12,557 bases of DNA, taken from NCBI GenBank assembly GCA_021790625.1, contig JAJYGL010000113.1, positions 1 through 12,557 on the forward strand. Reading direction: 5' to 3'. The position numbers and the translations under genes were made by a program. Within the stretch, counting starts at the first letter, position 1. The number at the start of each line of letters is the position of its first letter. This document shows positions 1-7,853 of the stretch, in pieces. The DNA is from Pseudomonadota bacterium (GTDB lineage Bacteria; Pseudomonadota; Gammaproteobacteria; Burkholderiales; Sulfuriferulaceae). The notes below the pieces were generated by a model. That model did no database searches. It was not told the DNA's origin and worked only from the letters and a program-made list of their open reading frames with translations.

Positions 1-3000
1 GTGGCAACCAGACGAGATTGCGTAATTGACCCGGCACCAGAAAATCCAACCGCACCGGACTCTTTTCGTCCGAGAGCGACTCCGCAGACGATGCCAACTC
101 GGTCTGCCCCATATTCGCTGTCTGCATACGCAAGGCATAACGACCTTGAGTTACCAACACCACTTCCTGCTCGTCGTCCGGCCAGAGCAATTCCCGCACC
201 AATTGCGGCAACATGAGATCACCGTCCTGCGCCAAATCAATCAGCACCGGTCGCGAACTGTCCATTTCATTCATCAATACGCGGCCCAGACCCCACACTG
301 CGGCCTGATCCGGTTCGATGATCCGTTCAAAATGTGCTTCATCTGCCAACAGCGCCCCGCCTCTGGTCACTATCCATAAACGAGGGGGAATCGTCTTGTC
401 CTGCGCATCTGACAAGTCCTGCATGACCTGAGCCAGATGGAACAATCCCATCACAGCGGTAAACCGCGATACATCGAAATTGAAATCGTCACTTCGAACT
501 GTATGTGCCAAATACAACACGTGCTCACACGCCGTCAACTTTTGCCGGAGTTGCTGCAGAACAGCAGATTCATCGTCCGTCAGCACCAGTATTTCCGTAT
601 CCTGACCTTGCAACCGGGTTGCCAATGAAACAGCCGCTTCACGATCGCCTGTCACAATCAACCAACCTGACTGCACCGGCAATTCGGGTTCGGCCACGTG
701 CGCGGCCGGACGTGCCAACATGAGCCAGGCACCTGTCGGCGAATCCGGTGCCGCCGGTTCCCTGAATAGTTCGGTACGCTCAAAACCCTGCGCTTCCAAC
801 AACATTTGCCAGGCCGATGGAGCCATCAAACCCGTCACCTGAACGGGCATTTCCTGCGTCAAAACCATCGACCTGACCCCGGCAACCAGCCCGGCAGCCA
901 AATCAGGATAACGTTCAGCCAGCAGCAACAACCCGCCATCGGCCAGATGCTGACGCAACATGGCCAGCACTACCGGCGCATTTCTGGCATGCAGACTATG
1001 CCGCAACACGATGATATCAAATGCCTGTGGCAAACGGCCCCACCGCGCGGAAAGCGCACCATCATCAGCCATTTCGGCCAATACCAACCCGAATTTATCG
1101 TGAGACTCAATGACATAACCCGTATCATCACCGGCCACCAACACATAATCCAGTTCGCTTGCCTCCATCACATCGACCAGACACTGCGATAACGCACTGG
1201 CACCAGTGACCACTTCCAGCACACGCAAACGACGGCCAGGCAAACGGTGTGCCGCTGCATGACGCAAAACGGTTTCAATGGCATAACGTATACCGGCCAG
1301 CGCAGGGCTTTCATCAGCCTGCATTTCCGCCACATGCCCCTGCTGCACGGCAGCAGCGAGCGCCACAGCATCCTCTGCCCCGGCCAAAAGCGCCGGCAAG
1401 TGCATCCCCACTCGGCCCAATGGCAACAATTCAGACAAGCTGGCGGGAAAATCGCGCAATAACGTACGCCAGATATCCTCCGACATGGGCAAATCGCTGG
1501 GCAACAACTGCCAGCCATCACCATCTTCCTGCTGCAACAATCCTTCCTGTTGCAGCACAGCTGACAACCAATGAAACATGGGTTGCACGGCAACAGGTAG
1601 TGAATCTGGCTGCAGGCACACTCTTTGCAGCCAGTCTGACCCCAAACTATCCAGTGCGCGATACACAAACGTCAACGCCAGCGCGTCGAACAAGGGGAAC
1701 CCTTCCCGAAACCATGCCGCGCGTTGCAGCTCGATTTCCAGCAATCGAATCCGTAATACGTCGCACAAATCCGGTAAATCCGGCACGCTGCTTGTCATCG
1801 CATCCAGGCGATGTGGTTTTAACAATGGCACAATCTGCCAGCAATCCGGCGCAGACTTGCCCGCCAGCAACGGTGCCGCACGAAAACGACACCCGGACAT
1901 TTCAGCGACCACGGCACCCTGTGCATCAGTCAATACGAAATCAGCCAGAACGGAACGAAACGAATGCCGCAACAAATGCGCACGGAACCCTGTTGGTCTG
2001 GTCATGCGTCGCAACGACAACCGTCCGACCCGAATGGGCAAAAAAGCAACGCCACGGTCTTCATTAATCTCTGCGGCAAAAAAATCGACCAGCGACTGAA
2101 AACACAAATCCAGTATTGCGGGATGCAACCCATACGCTGACTGGGCATCGTCTCTCCCGTCCACCGACGTCAAGAAAGAAGCAATCTGCGCTTCCAGCAC
2201 ATCTTCGGCCAACTGCAAGCGTTCAATGCCACGAAAAATCGGCCCATATTGCAAACCCAGCTTTTCTGTCAGACGATAATGCTCCGTTGCCTCGACAAGG
2301 ACCGAACGAGCGGGCAAAGCCGGCAATCTGCCCTGCGCTACGCTGCTGGCCTGCACGACTCTGCCCGTCGCGTGCAACTGCCAGTCATCGTCGCTCAAAC
2401 GCTGCCGGCTGCGAATCGTAAAACTGCCATCACGCGTCTGTAGTTCCATTCGCACACTACGTCCATGTTCACCGTCGAACACCATGGGCGAAACGATATC
2501 CAGATCTTCCAACGCCAGTTGCGCCGCCATCTGCCATTCACGCGCTGCTGCCAATGCCATTTCGCAGTAAGCGGCTCCCGGCAACACGATTGCGCCGCCG
2601 ACCCGATGGTCCGACAACCACGGCAATGTCACGGGGTCCAGTACATTCTCCCACGCAACATCCGTGTCCTTTAGTCGCCAACCGAGCAAAGGATGAACCC
2701 GCCGCCGTTCAATCAAATGATAGCCCTCAACGGTCTGGGGCAAACCATACATTTCACGCTGCCAAGGGTAATTCGGCAAAATGACCCGGTTGCCCGGTAC
2801 CGGAAACCACACTTCCCTGCGCGTTGTTTCCATGCTCAAATGTAAACGCAGCATGCTGTCACGCAGTTTCGCCACCCCATCGTTCTGCCGGTGCAAGGTC
2901 GGTAATACCCGCACCGTCTGCTCACCTTGCGCTGCCAGACATTCGTTCAGATAACGCTGCAAGATGGCATGCGGACCAATCTCGACAAAAGTACGACACC

Positions 3001-5446
3001 CGACTTCAGCCAACGACTGGATTGCTGCCGCGAAGCGGACCGGTTCACGCACGTTACGCCACCAATAATAGGCGCCCAATTCAGCGCCGGCCAAAACGCC
3101 GCCTGTCACCGAAGAAACAAACATTACCCGATTGGTCTGCGTCGGGCGCAAGCTTGCCAGACTATCCAGCAATCCTTGCCGGATACGCTCCATGTGCGCA
3201 CTATGAAACGCATAATCGAGGTCAAGCAGGCGAAAAAACACCTGGCGCGCATCAAAATATTGCTGCAAGCGTTGCAGTTCGGGCAGCGATCCCGCCAGCG
3301 TCAGATTGCTCGGACTGTTATAACCCACCACAGCCACATCCACCAACTGTAACGAATGAATCGCATCGAGCGCCGCCTGTTCGGTACAAGCCGCTGCCGC
3401 CATGCGACCGCAACCACGGGTCAACGCCTGACTGGCGCTACGGGCACAAATCACATCGATTGCCTGCGGCAGGGTCAATGCACCGGCAACCCACGCTGCA
3501 ACCACTTCCCCCACACTGTGTCCGGCCACTGCATCTGGCTCGACCCCTTGTTCCTGCAACCATTGCGTCAACGCAACCTGGATGGCAAAAAGCAATGGCT
3601 GCGCCACAGCGGTATCGTCCAGACGAGAATGCGCAACAGTTGCCTGCAACGCCTGCAAAATGGAAAAACCGGCACGTTCGGCCATCAATAGATCGAGATG
3701 TTGCATCAAAGCGGCAAAACGCGGCGACTCAGCCATCAAACGCAATCCCATGCCCTGCCATTGCGCACCATTACCCGCATAAACAAATGCCAGTTTGCCT
3801 GCAACCGGCAGGCGATTTTCCCGCACAACCCACGTTGGCACATCGCCTTGCGCCACACCCCGCAAACCAGCACGCACACTGTCCAGCGAATCAACCGCTA
3901 TCGCCAGACCGCAGGCCAGTCTGTCCCGTTGCAACGCAGCGGCAAAAGCAATATCGTAATACCCGGCAATATCGGTTTCTTCCAACCGCTGTAAATACCG
4001 CCCGGCCAGCGCCATCAACGCCGCATCGCTGCGCGCCGACAATAACAGTGGGGGACACGCGCTGCCCTCGTGGACTGTTCTCTGCGCGATAGGTACTGCT
4101 TGCAACAACACATGCGCATTCGCACCGCCAAACCCGAAAGAATTCACCCCCGCCACGGGCAAACGCCCCGATGGCACACAAAGCGGTTTCATTTTCGTGA
4201 CGACATCAAGATTCAATCCGGCGAAATCAATATGTGAATTGGGGTGCTCCAGATGCAATGAGGGCGGAACCTGACGATGCTGCAATACCAGCACGGCCTT
4301 AACCAGTCCCGCCATGCCGGATGCAGGCTCCAGATGCCCCATATTGGTTTTTACCGACCCGATTGACAACGGTGTGCCTCGTGATTGACCATACACCGCA
4401 CCAATCGCCGCCGCTTCAACAGGGTCACCCACCGCCGTACCCGTCCCATGCGCTTCGACAAAATCCACTTCATCCGCCACCAGGCCGGAGCACGCCAGTA
4501 CCGACCGCATCAACTCGATTTGCCCATCCCGGCTCGGAATCGTCAGCCCACTTTTCCGCGCACCATCTGCGTTGACGCCGGTCGCCCGAATCACCGCTTC
4601 AATTGCATCGCCATCTGCCATTGCCTGCCGCAAGGGTTTGAGCAATAACACCGCACCCCCCTCCGCCCGGACATAACCATCCCCAGCTTCATCAAAAGCA
4701 CGGCAACGTCCGCCCGCCGACAGCATGCCGGCTTTGGAAAAACCGATGAACGGATAAGGATGTTGCAACAAGTTGACCCCACCAACCAGCGCCATCGAAG
4801 CATCACCGGCACGCAGGCTCTGACAGGCGTGATGCAAGGCTACCAACGATGACGAACATGCGGTATCAACAGCCAGTGAAGGGCCATGCAGGTCGAATAC
4901 ATACGACAGCCGATTGGCGGCAAGGCTCAGCGTATTGCCGGTCATGGTATACGCGCCAAGACTGGACAAATCATCCAGCCCGCGAATACCGTAGTCCAGC
5001 CCGGAAATACCGACATACACCGCACAATCACTACCTGCCAACCGGGACGGCAACAAGCCGCCATTTTCCATCGCTTCCCAGGCCAGTTCCAGTAACAGCC
5101 TTTGCTGGGGATCGAGCCATGCTGCTTCACGCGGTGAAATACCAAAAAACTCCGCATCAAACGCCTGTATGCGTTCCAGAACGCCCGCAGAAAAGGTAAT
5201 GCTACGCCCTGGTTCAACGCGTTTCGGATGCTGCAACCAGTCTGTTGCCCAACGACTGGCATCCACCTCTGTGACCACATCCTGCCCTTCTCGCAGAATC
5301 TGCCAGAAGCGCTCGCTGTCTGCAATACCGCCCGGAAAACGGAATGCCATTCCTACGATGGCAATGGGTTCCAGCAACTCACGCTTGCGTGCCATACCGG
5401 TGGCAGGAACCACGGCGTTTACTCCCTGCAAATCAAAATCCGACAT
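1..5446 (-). CDS. Type I polyketide/fatty-acid synthase, WcbR-like, 3' end outside window (partial)
   Basis: A cytoplasmic multidomain synthase that would build an acyl or polyketide chain by decarboxylative condensation. The frame is open for 1,815 codons from ATG 5446 to the left edge; an in-frame stop lies just upstream of the ATG. KS, about 28-447: DTACSSS with Cys197, HGTGT with His333 and GHLE with His371, so the triad is intact. AT, about 550-850: GHSVGE with Ser644, and a YAFH motif with His748 in the substrate-selecting segment. DH, about 910-1190: HxxxGxxxLPG with His947, and HPAILD with Asp1113. An MT-like region at about 1200-1520 has a damaged SAM loop (LEVVTGAS at Glu1411). About 1595-1780 is the structural half of a KR (AAVWGLGR near 1715). 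The edge reaches the first residues of an ER (PGQLRNLVW). ER, catalytic KR and ACP should follow outside the window. The gene lies 78 nt after the KpsS-like gene, probably in one transcript. Domain calls are firm; the product and the WcbR match are inference. Confidence 0.95.
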   Translation of the reverse strand, partial: MSDFDLQGVNAVVPATGMARKRELLEPIAIVGMAFRFPGGIADSERFWQILREGQDVVTEVDASRWATDWLQHPKRVEPGRSITFSAGVLERIQAFDAEFFGISPREAAWLDPQQRLLLELAWEAMENGGLLPSRLAGSDCAVYVGISGLDYGIRGLDDLSSLGAYTMTGNTLSLAANRLSYVFDLHGPSLAVDTACSSSLVALHHACQSLRAGDASMALVGGVNLLQHPYPFIGFSKAGMLSAGGRCRAFDEAGDGYVRAEGGAVLLLKPLRQAMADGDAIEAVIRATGVNADGARKSGLTIPSRDGQIELMRSVLACSGLVADEVDFVEAHGTGTAVGDPVEAAAIGAVYGQSRGTPLSIGSVKTNMGHLEPASGMAGLVKAVLVLQHRQVPPSLHLEHPNSHIDFAGLNLDVVTKMKPLCVPSGRLPVAGVNSFGFGGANAHVLLQAVPIAQRTVHEGSACPPLLLSARSDAALMALAGRYLQRLEETDIAGYYDIAFAAALQRDRLACGLAIAVDSLDSVRAGLRGVAQGDVPTWVVRENRLPVAGKLAFVYAGNGAQWQGMGLRLMAESPRFAALMQHLDLLMAERAGFSILQALQATVAHSRLDDTAVAQPLLFAIQVALTQWLQEQGVEPDAVAGHSVGEVVAAWVAGALTLPQAIDVICARSASQALTRGCGRMAAAACTEQAALDAIHSLQLVDVAVVGYNSPSNLTLAGSLPELQRLQQYFDARQVFFRLLDLDYAFHSAHMERIRQGLLDSLASLRPTQTNRVMFVSSVTGGVLAGAELGAYYWWRNVREPVRFAAAIQSLAEVGCRTFVEIGPHAILQRYLNECLAAQGEQTVRVLPTLHRQNDGVAKLRDSMLRLHLSMETTRREVWFPVPGNRVILPNYPWQREMYGLPQTVEGYHLIERRRVHPLLGWRLKDTDVAWENVLDPVTLPWLSDHRVGGAIVLPGAAYCEMALAAAREWQMAAQLALEDLDIVSPMVFDGEHGRSVRMELQTRDGSFTIRSRQRLSDDDWQLHATGRVVQASSVAQGRLPALPARSVLVEATEHYRLTEKLGLQYGPIFRGIERLQLAEDVLEAQIASFLTSVDGRDDAQSAYGLHPAILDLCFQSLVDFFAAEINEDRGVAFLPIRVGRLSLRRMTRPTGFRAHLLRHSFRSVLADFVLTDAQGAVVAEMSGCRFRAAPLLAGKSAPDCWQIVPLLKPHRLDAMTSSVPDLPDLCDVLRIRLLEIELQRAAWFREGFPLFDALALTFVYRALDSLGSDWLQRVCLQPDSLPVAVQPMFHWLSAVLQQEGLLQQEDGDGWQLLPSDLPMSEDIWRTLLRDFPASLSELLPLGRVGMHLPALLAGAEDAVALAAAVQQGHVAEMQADESPALAGIRYAIETVLRHAAAHRLPGRRLRVLEVVTGASALSQCLVDVMEASELDYVLVAGDDTGYVIESHDKFGLVLAEMADDGALSARWGRLPQAFDIIVLRHSLHARNAPVVLAMLRQHLADGGLLLLAERYPDLAAGLVAGVRSMVLTQEMPVQVTGLMAPSAWQMLLEAQGFERTELFREPAAPDSPTGAWLMLARPAAHVAEPELPVQSGWLIVTGDREAAVSLATRLQGQDTEILVLTDDESAVLQQLRQKLTACEHVLYLAHTVRSDDFNFDVSRFTAVMGLFHLAQVMQDLSDAQDKTIPPRLWIVTRGGALLADEAHFERIIEPDQAAVWGLGRVLMNEMDSSRPVLIDLAQDGDLMLPQLVRELLWPDDEQEVVLVTQGRYALRMQTANMGQTELASSAESLSDEKSPVRLDFLVPGQLRNLVWLP

Positions 5447-5524
5447 CAGACACCATCGTCATTGTTTTCCAAAATTCCGCCGTATCACCACACGCCTTAC
5501 TGCCAACCAGCGCGAAAACCATAT

Positions 5525-6781
5525 TCACAGCACATTCTGCGCATTATAACGTATCTCGCCAACACTACCATTGAACAAACGCTGCGCCATCGCTTCCACT
5601 GCCACGCCCATGCCCGGTTCGGCAAAGAAAACACCACGCAACTGGCTGGTCGCAACCAGCGCACGAATAAAATCCCGCACCAGAGATGCGTCCGGTTTTG
5701 TTGGGTGACGCCAAAATGTGTCCAGTCCGTCTTGATGTACCAACCCGGAAACATCATATACCGCCTCGCCAAGAAGGCAAACCGGGCACCCCGCCAGCAG
5801 CGCCGAAAAACCGGAAGTGCTGTTCACCGTCACCATGCCGGCCGCGCGCGCCAACAACTGATCAAGACTGCCACCGTCCAGAAAAATGACGCGCTCCGCG
5901 ACCCCGAAATGTCCAGCCAGACGCATCACCCGGCGGTGCCAGTTTTTTAGTCCCGGATCCCACGGATGCGCTTTGACAATCAGACGGGCATCCGGGGCGG
6001 CATATCTGGCAAATGATTGCAACACTTCGCCAATCGCCTCATCCAGTTCGACGAACCGTGAATAAGCAACAATCTGAAAATCATGTTCCAGTTGCAGCGG
6101 AAGCACGAAACAAGGCGCGTCACCTGCTGCAATCAATTGCTCTGCACGATTTACAGAGTGATACCGCCCGAGGCGCACCCGCAATAAGCGCCAGCCAATA
6201 GCTGGGAAATATATCAGGGGATGGGGCCGTTTATCGCTGCGTTGATAAAATGGAAACAACCACCACAATAACACATTGGCATAACTGAACAACAGATCAC
6301 CCACCGCCATGGCCGTGGCGCTGTCGGCGTATTCCGGCCGCAAATCCACCTCCGGCAACCCTGCTGCCAAAGCGTGTGCAGCCCAACCCCGAATCTCGTC
6401 CGGATGACGCGGAAACAACGAATTGCCACTCATGCCATCGCGCTCCAATGTTATCCAGTCCGGGCGCAAATAGCCAAAATCGGTCACCGAAATTCGAATA
6501 CCCATCGCCTTGGATACTTCCACCGCCTGCCGATGGTATTGACGTTGCTCGCCCAGCAAGACCAGGTCCGTTACCTGCTCGCGCTGGCAGAAAGCCCGAA
6601 AAAAATCAGGCCATCTGTCCAATGTGCCGCGATAATTGACTGTATTGTTTCCATGCCAGAACAGCCAATCACCCATGCAGAAATTGATGCGCGTCACCTT
6701 GGCGTCCTGCGCCAGCAATCTGTCTCCCACGCGGGAAAAAAAAGCTGACGGCATGCCCTGTAAAAATACGAAATGCAACAT
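5525..6781 (-). CDS. KpsS-like capsule polysaccharide biosynthesis/export protein (lipid beta-Kdo transferase family)
   Basis: A 418-residue protein of the KpsS/LipB family. In E. coli, KpsS adds the first beta-linked Kdo to a phosphatidylglycerol-type acceptor, starting the linker that ties a group 2 capsule to its lipid, at the cytoplasmic face of the inner membrane. The N-terminus carries the family pattern: FLQG at 6-9, a PSAFFSR stretch at 11-17, and RINFCMGDWLFW at 31-42. A later VKAHPWDPG segment (His272, Pro273) and VNSTSG (Asn320 to Gly324) fit the GT-B C-terminal domain of this group. Length is close to the family's usual size of about 400. ATG 6781 is 9 nt after the stop of the SDR gene, so the two are surely co-transcribed; the ribosome binding site is weak, which fits coupling. 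No signal peptide is seen. The family call is strong. The exact acceptor here, especially with a PKS next door, is unknown. Confidence 0.9.
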   Translation of the reverse strand: MLHFVFLQGMPSAFFSRVGDRLLAQDAKVTRINFCMGDWLFWHGNNTVNYRGTLDRWPDFFRAFCQREQVTDLVLLGEQRQYHRQAVEVSKAMGIRISVTDFGYLRPDWITLERDGMSGNSLFPRHPDEIRGWAAHALAAGLPEVDLRPEYADSATAMAVGDLLFSYANVLLWWLFPFYQRSDKRPHPLIYFPAIGWRLLRVRLGRYHSVNRAEQLIAAGDAPCFVLPLQLEHDFQIVAYSRFVELDEAIGEVLQSFARYAAPDARLIVKAHPWDPGLKNWHRRVMRLAGHFGVAERVIFLDGGSLDQLLARAAGMVTVNSTSGFSALLAGCPVCLLGEAVYDVSGLVHQDGLDTFWRHPTKPDASLVRDFIRALVATSQLRGVFFAEPGMGVAVEAMAQRLFNGSVGEIRYNAQNVL

Positions 6782-6790
6782 GATGCTCTA

Positions 6791-7810
6791 TTATCTCGGC
6801 CGGATGGTTTCGTTATACCAGCGTACAGAACGATGCAATGCTTCGGCGTATCCAACCGCATCGCATAATCCGCCATCACGGCGCAACTTGCGTACACTGT
6901 GCCCACAGGTGCGGCCAAACAAACGCACCAGCAAAGGATGCAGCAATGGCTCTCTGTCCGGCATCACGCGCTGCCAGACGTTGGCAATGACGCGCGCTGC
7001 AAAATCGGCCACGCCATAAGGCAAGTCAATCACCCAACCTTTTCCCTGAATGGCGCGGCGAAAATCGTATATAAACTCTTTCCAGCTGACATCATACCAA
7101 TCGCGCACGTTGTAGCACTGCCCACGCGCAGCCTCACTGTTCATCGCCCATAACATGGTATCCAGCAAATTGTCGATATAGACAAACCCGGCATGACAGT
7201 GCCCGCCATCGATAAGCAACATCAACCCCGAGCGCAATTCATCGCCAATACGGGAAATGAACTGACTGCCTGGCCCAATGATATTGGCCGGCCGCAACAC
7301 CGTCCAGACGATTCCCGTTCGGGTACAAAACTCGTACAACCATTGTTCGCCCTGCCACTTGCTGCGCCCATAACCAAAATCACCACCAGTCGGCAAACAG
7401 GTTTCATCGCAAGGCGTCTCGGGAAATCCGTACACATCAACAGTTGACAGGTGTACTATGCGCACCGCGCAACCATTATTTGCCAACGCCTGCAACAAAT
7501 TCTGCACGCCGAGCACATTTGTCCGAAAATACGCATCATCGCGATCCCAGGTATGGACATTCGCAGCACAGTGAAACACCTGCTCCACCCCGACTACCGC
7601 AGCGGGTATTGTTGCCGCATCGGTAATGTCACCCGTCACCACATCACACATCATGCGCAGATCTTCAGCCAGCCGCCGCGCATCCCGCACCAGCAAACGT
7701 GGGCGAATGCCTGTTCTTAGCAGGTACCGAGCCAGATGCTGGCCGACAAACCCTGTGGCCCCGGTGACCAACACCGGTACAGCATTTTTTTCCTGACGGG
7801 CCGTTTTCAA
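6791..7810 (-). CDS. Extended SDR family NAD(P)-dependent epimerase/dehydrogenase
   Basis: A 339-residue extended short-chain dehydrogenase/reductase. The Rossmann motif TGATGFVG is at 16-23, an acidic GDITD turn near 60-64, CAAN at 81-84, LSTVDVYG at 111-118, and the catalytic pair YGRSK has Tyr147 and Lys151. These show an intact nucleotide-dependent enzyme acting on a nucleotide sugar or on a sterol/lipid-like hydroxyl or keto group. The C-terminal part resembles 3-beta-HSD-like SDRs as much as sugar epimerases, so the substrate cannot be named. The start is TTG 7810: an in-frame TAA lies directly upstream (7811-7813 read on the minus strand), and a GAGGT Shine-Dalgarno-like stretch sits at 7821-7825, about 10 nt before it. 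No ATG occurs before the Rossmann motif. It leads the SDR-KpsS-PKS block, 9 nt before the KpsS-like gene. From memory, WcbP of the Burkholderia capsule locus is a dehydrogenase in the same context. Confidence 0.9.
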   Translation of the reverse strand: MKTARQEKNAVPVLVTGATGFVGQHLARYLLRTGIRPRLLVRDARRLAEDLRMMCDVVTGDITDAATIPAAVVGVEQVFHCAANVHTWDRDDAYFRTNVLGVQNLLQALANNGCAVRIVHLSTVDVYGFPETPCDETCLPTGGDFGYGRSKWQGEQWLYEFCTRTGIVWTVLRPANIIGPGSQFISRIGDELRSGLMLLIDGGHCHAGFVYIDNLLDTMLWAMNSEAARGQCYNVRDWYDVSWKEFIYDFRRAIQGKGWVIDLPYGVADFAARVIANVWQRVMPDREPLLHPLLVRLFGRTCGHSVRKLRRDGGLCDAVGYAEALHRSVRWYNETIRPR

Positions 7811-7853
7811 TTAAAATAGCACCTCAAACAGCCAAAACCACAATGCCCACTCC
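7811..7853. promoter_or_regulatory. 43-bp divergent spacer between the SDR and acyltransferase genes
   Basis: The only non-coding DNA between two divergent genes, both with TTG start codons. The starts lie in an 8-bp inverted repeat, GTTTTCAA at 7803-7810 and TTGAAAAC at 7854-7861. TAAAAT at 7812-7817 could be a -10 box for the rightward gene, but I see no good -35 partner. The leftward gene has GAGGT at 7821-7825. A five-codon ATG frame (7843-7857) ends with a TGA that overlaps the rightward TTG, but has no ribosome binding site of its own. Any promoters must extend into coding sequence. The regulatory role is inferred. Confidence 0.3.

Noticed and set aside
1249..2067. Long rightward open frames inside 1-5446 (for example 1249-2067 and 2824-4092)
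   Set aside because: They are antisense to the PKS. Their translations are low-complexity (Pro, Arg, His and Gln rich) with no family motifs, while the minus frame has continuous KS, AT and DH motifs.
5447..5524. Possible terminator or separate promoter in the 78-bp gap before the PKS
   Set aside because: No hairpin with a T tract and no convincing -35/-10 pair on the minus strand; simple read-through from the KpsS-like gene is the best reading.
6736..6743. Run of eight A/T near the 5' end of the KpsS-like gene as a phase-variable slippage tract
   Set aside because: A similar A8 run occurs mid-gene in GT4 (10953-10960) and A7 runs occur elsewhere; they code ordinary Phe-Phe or Lys codons and the frames are intact. 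Eight A/T bases alone is weak evidence.
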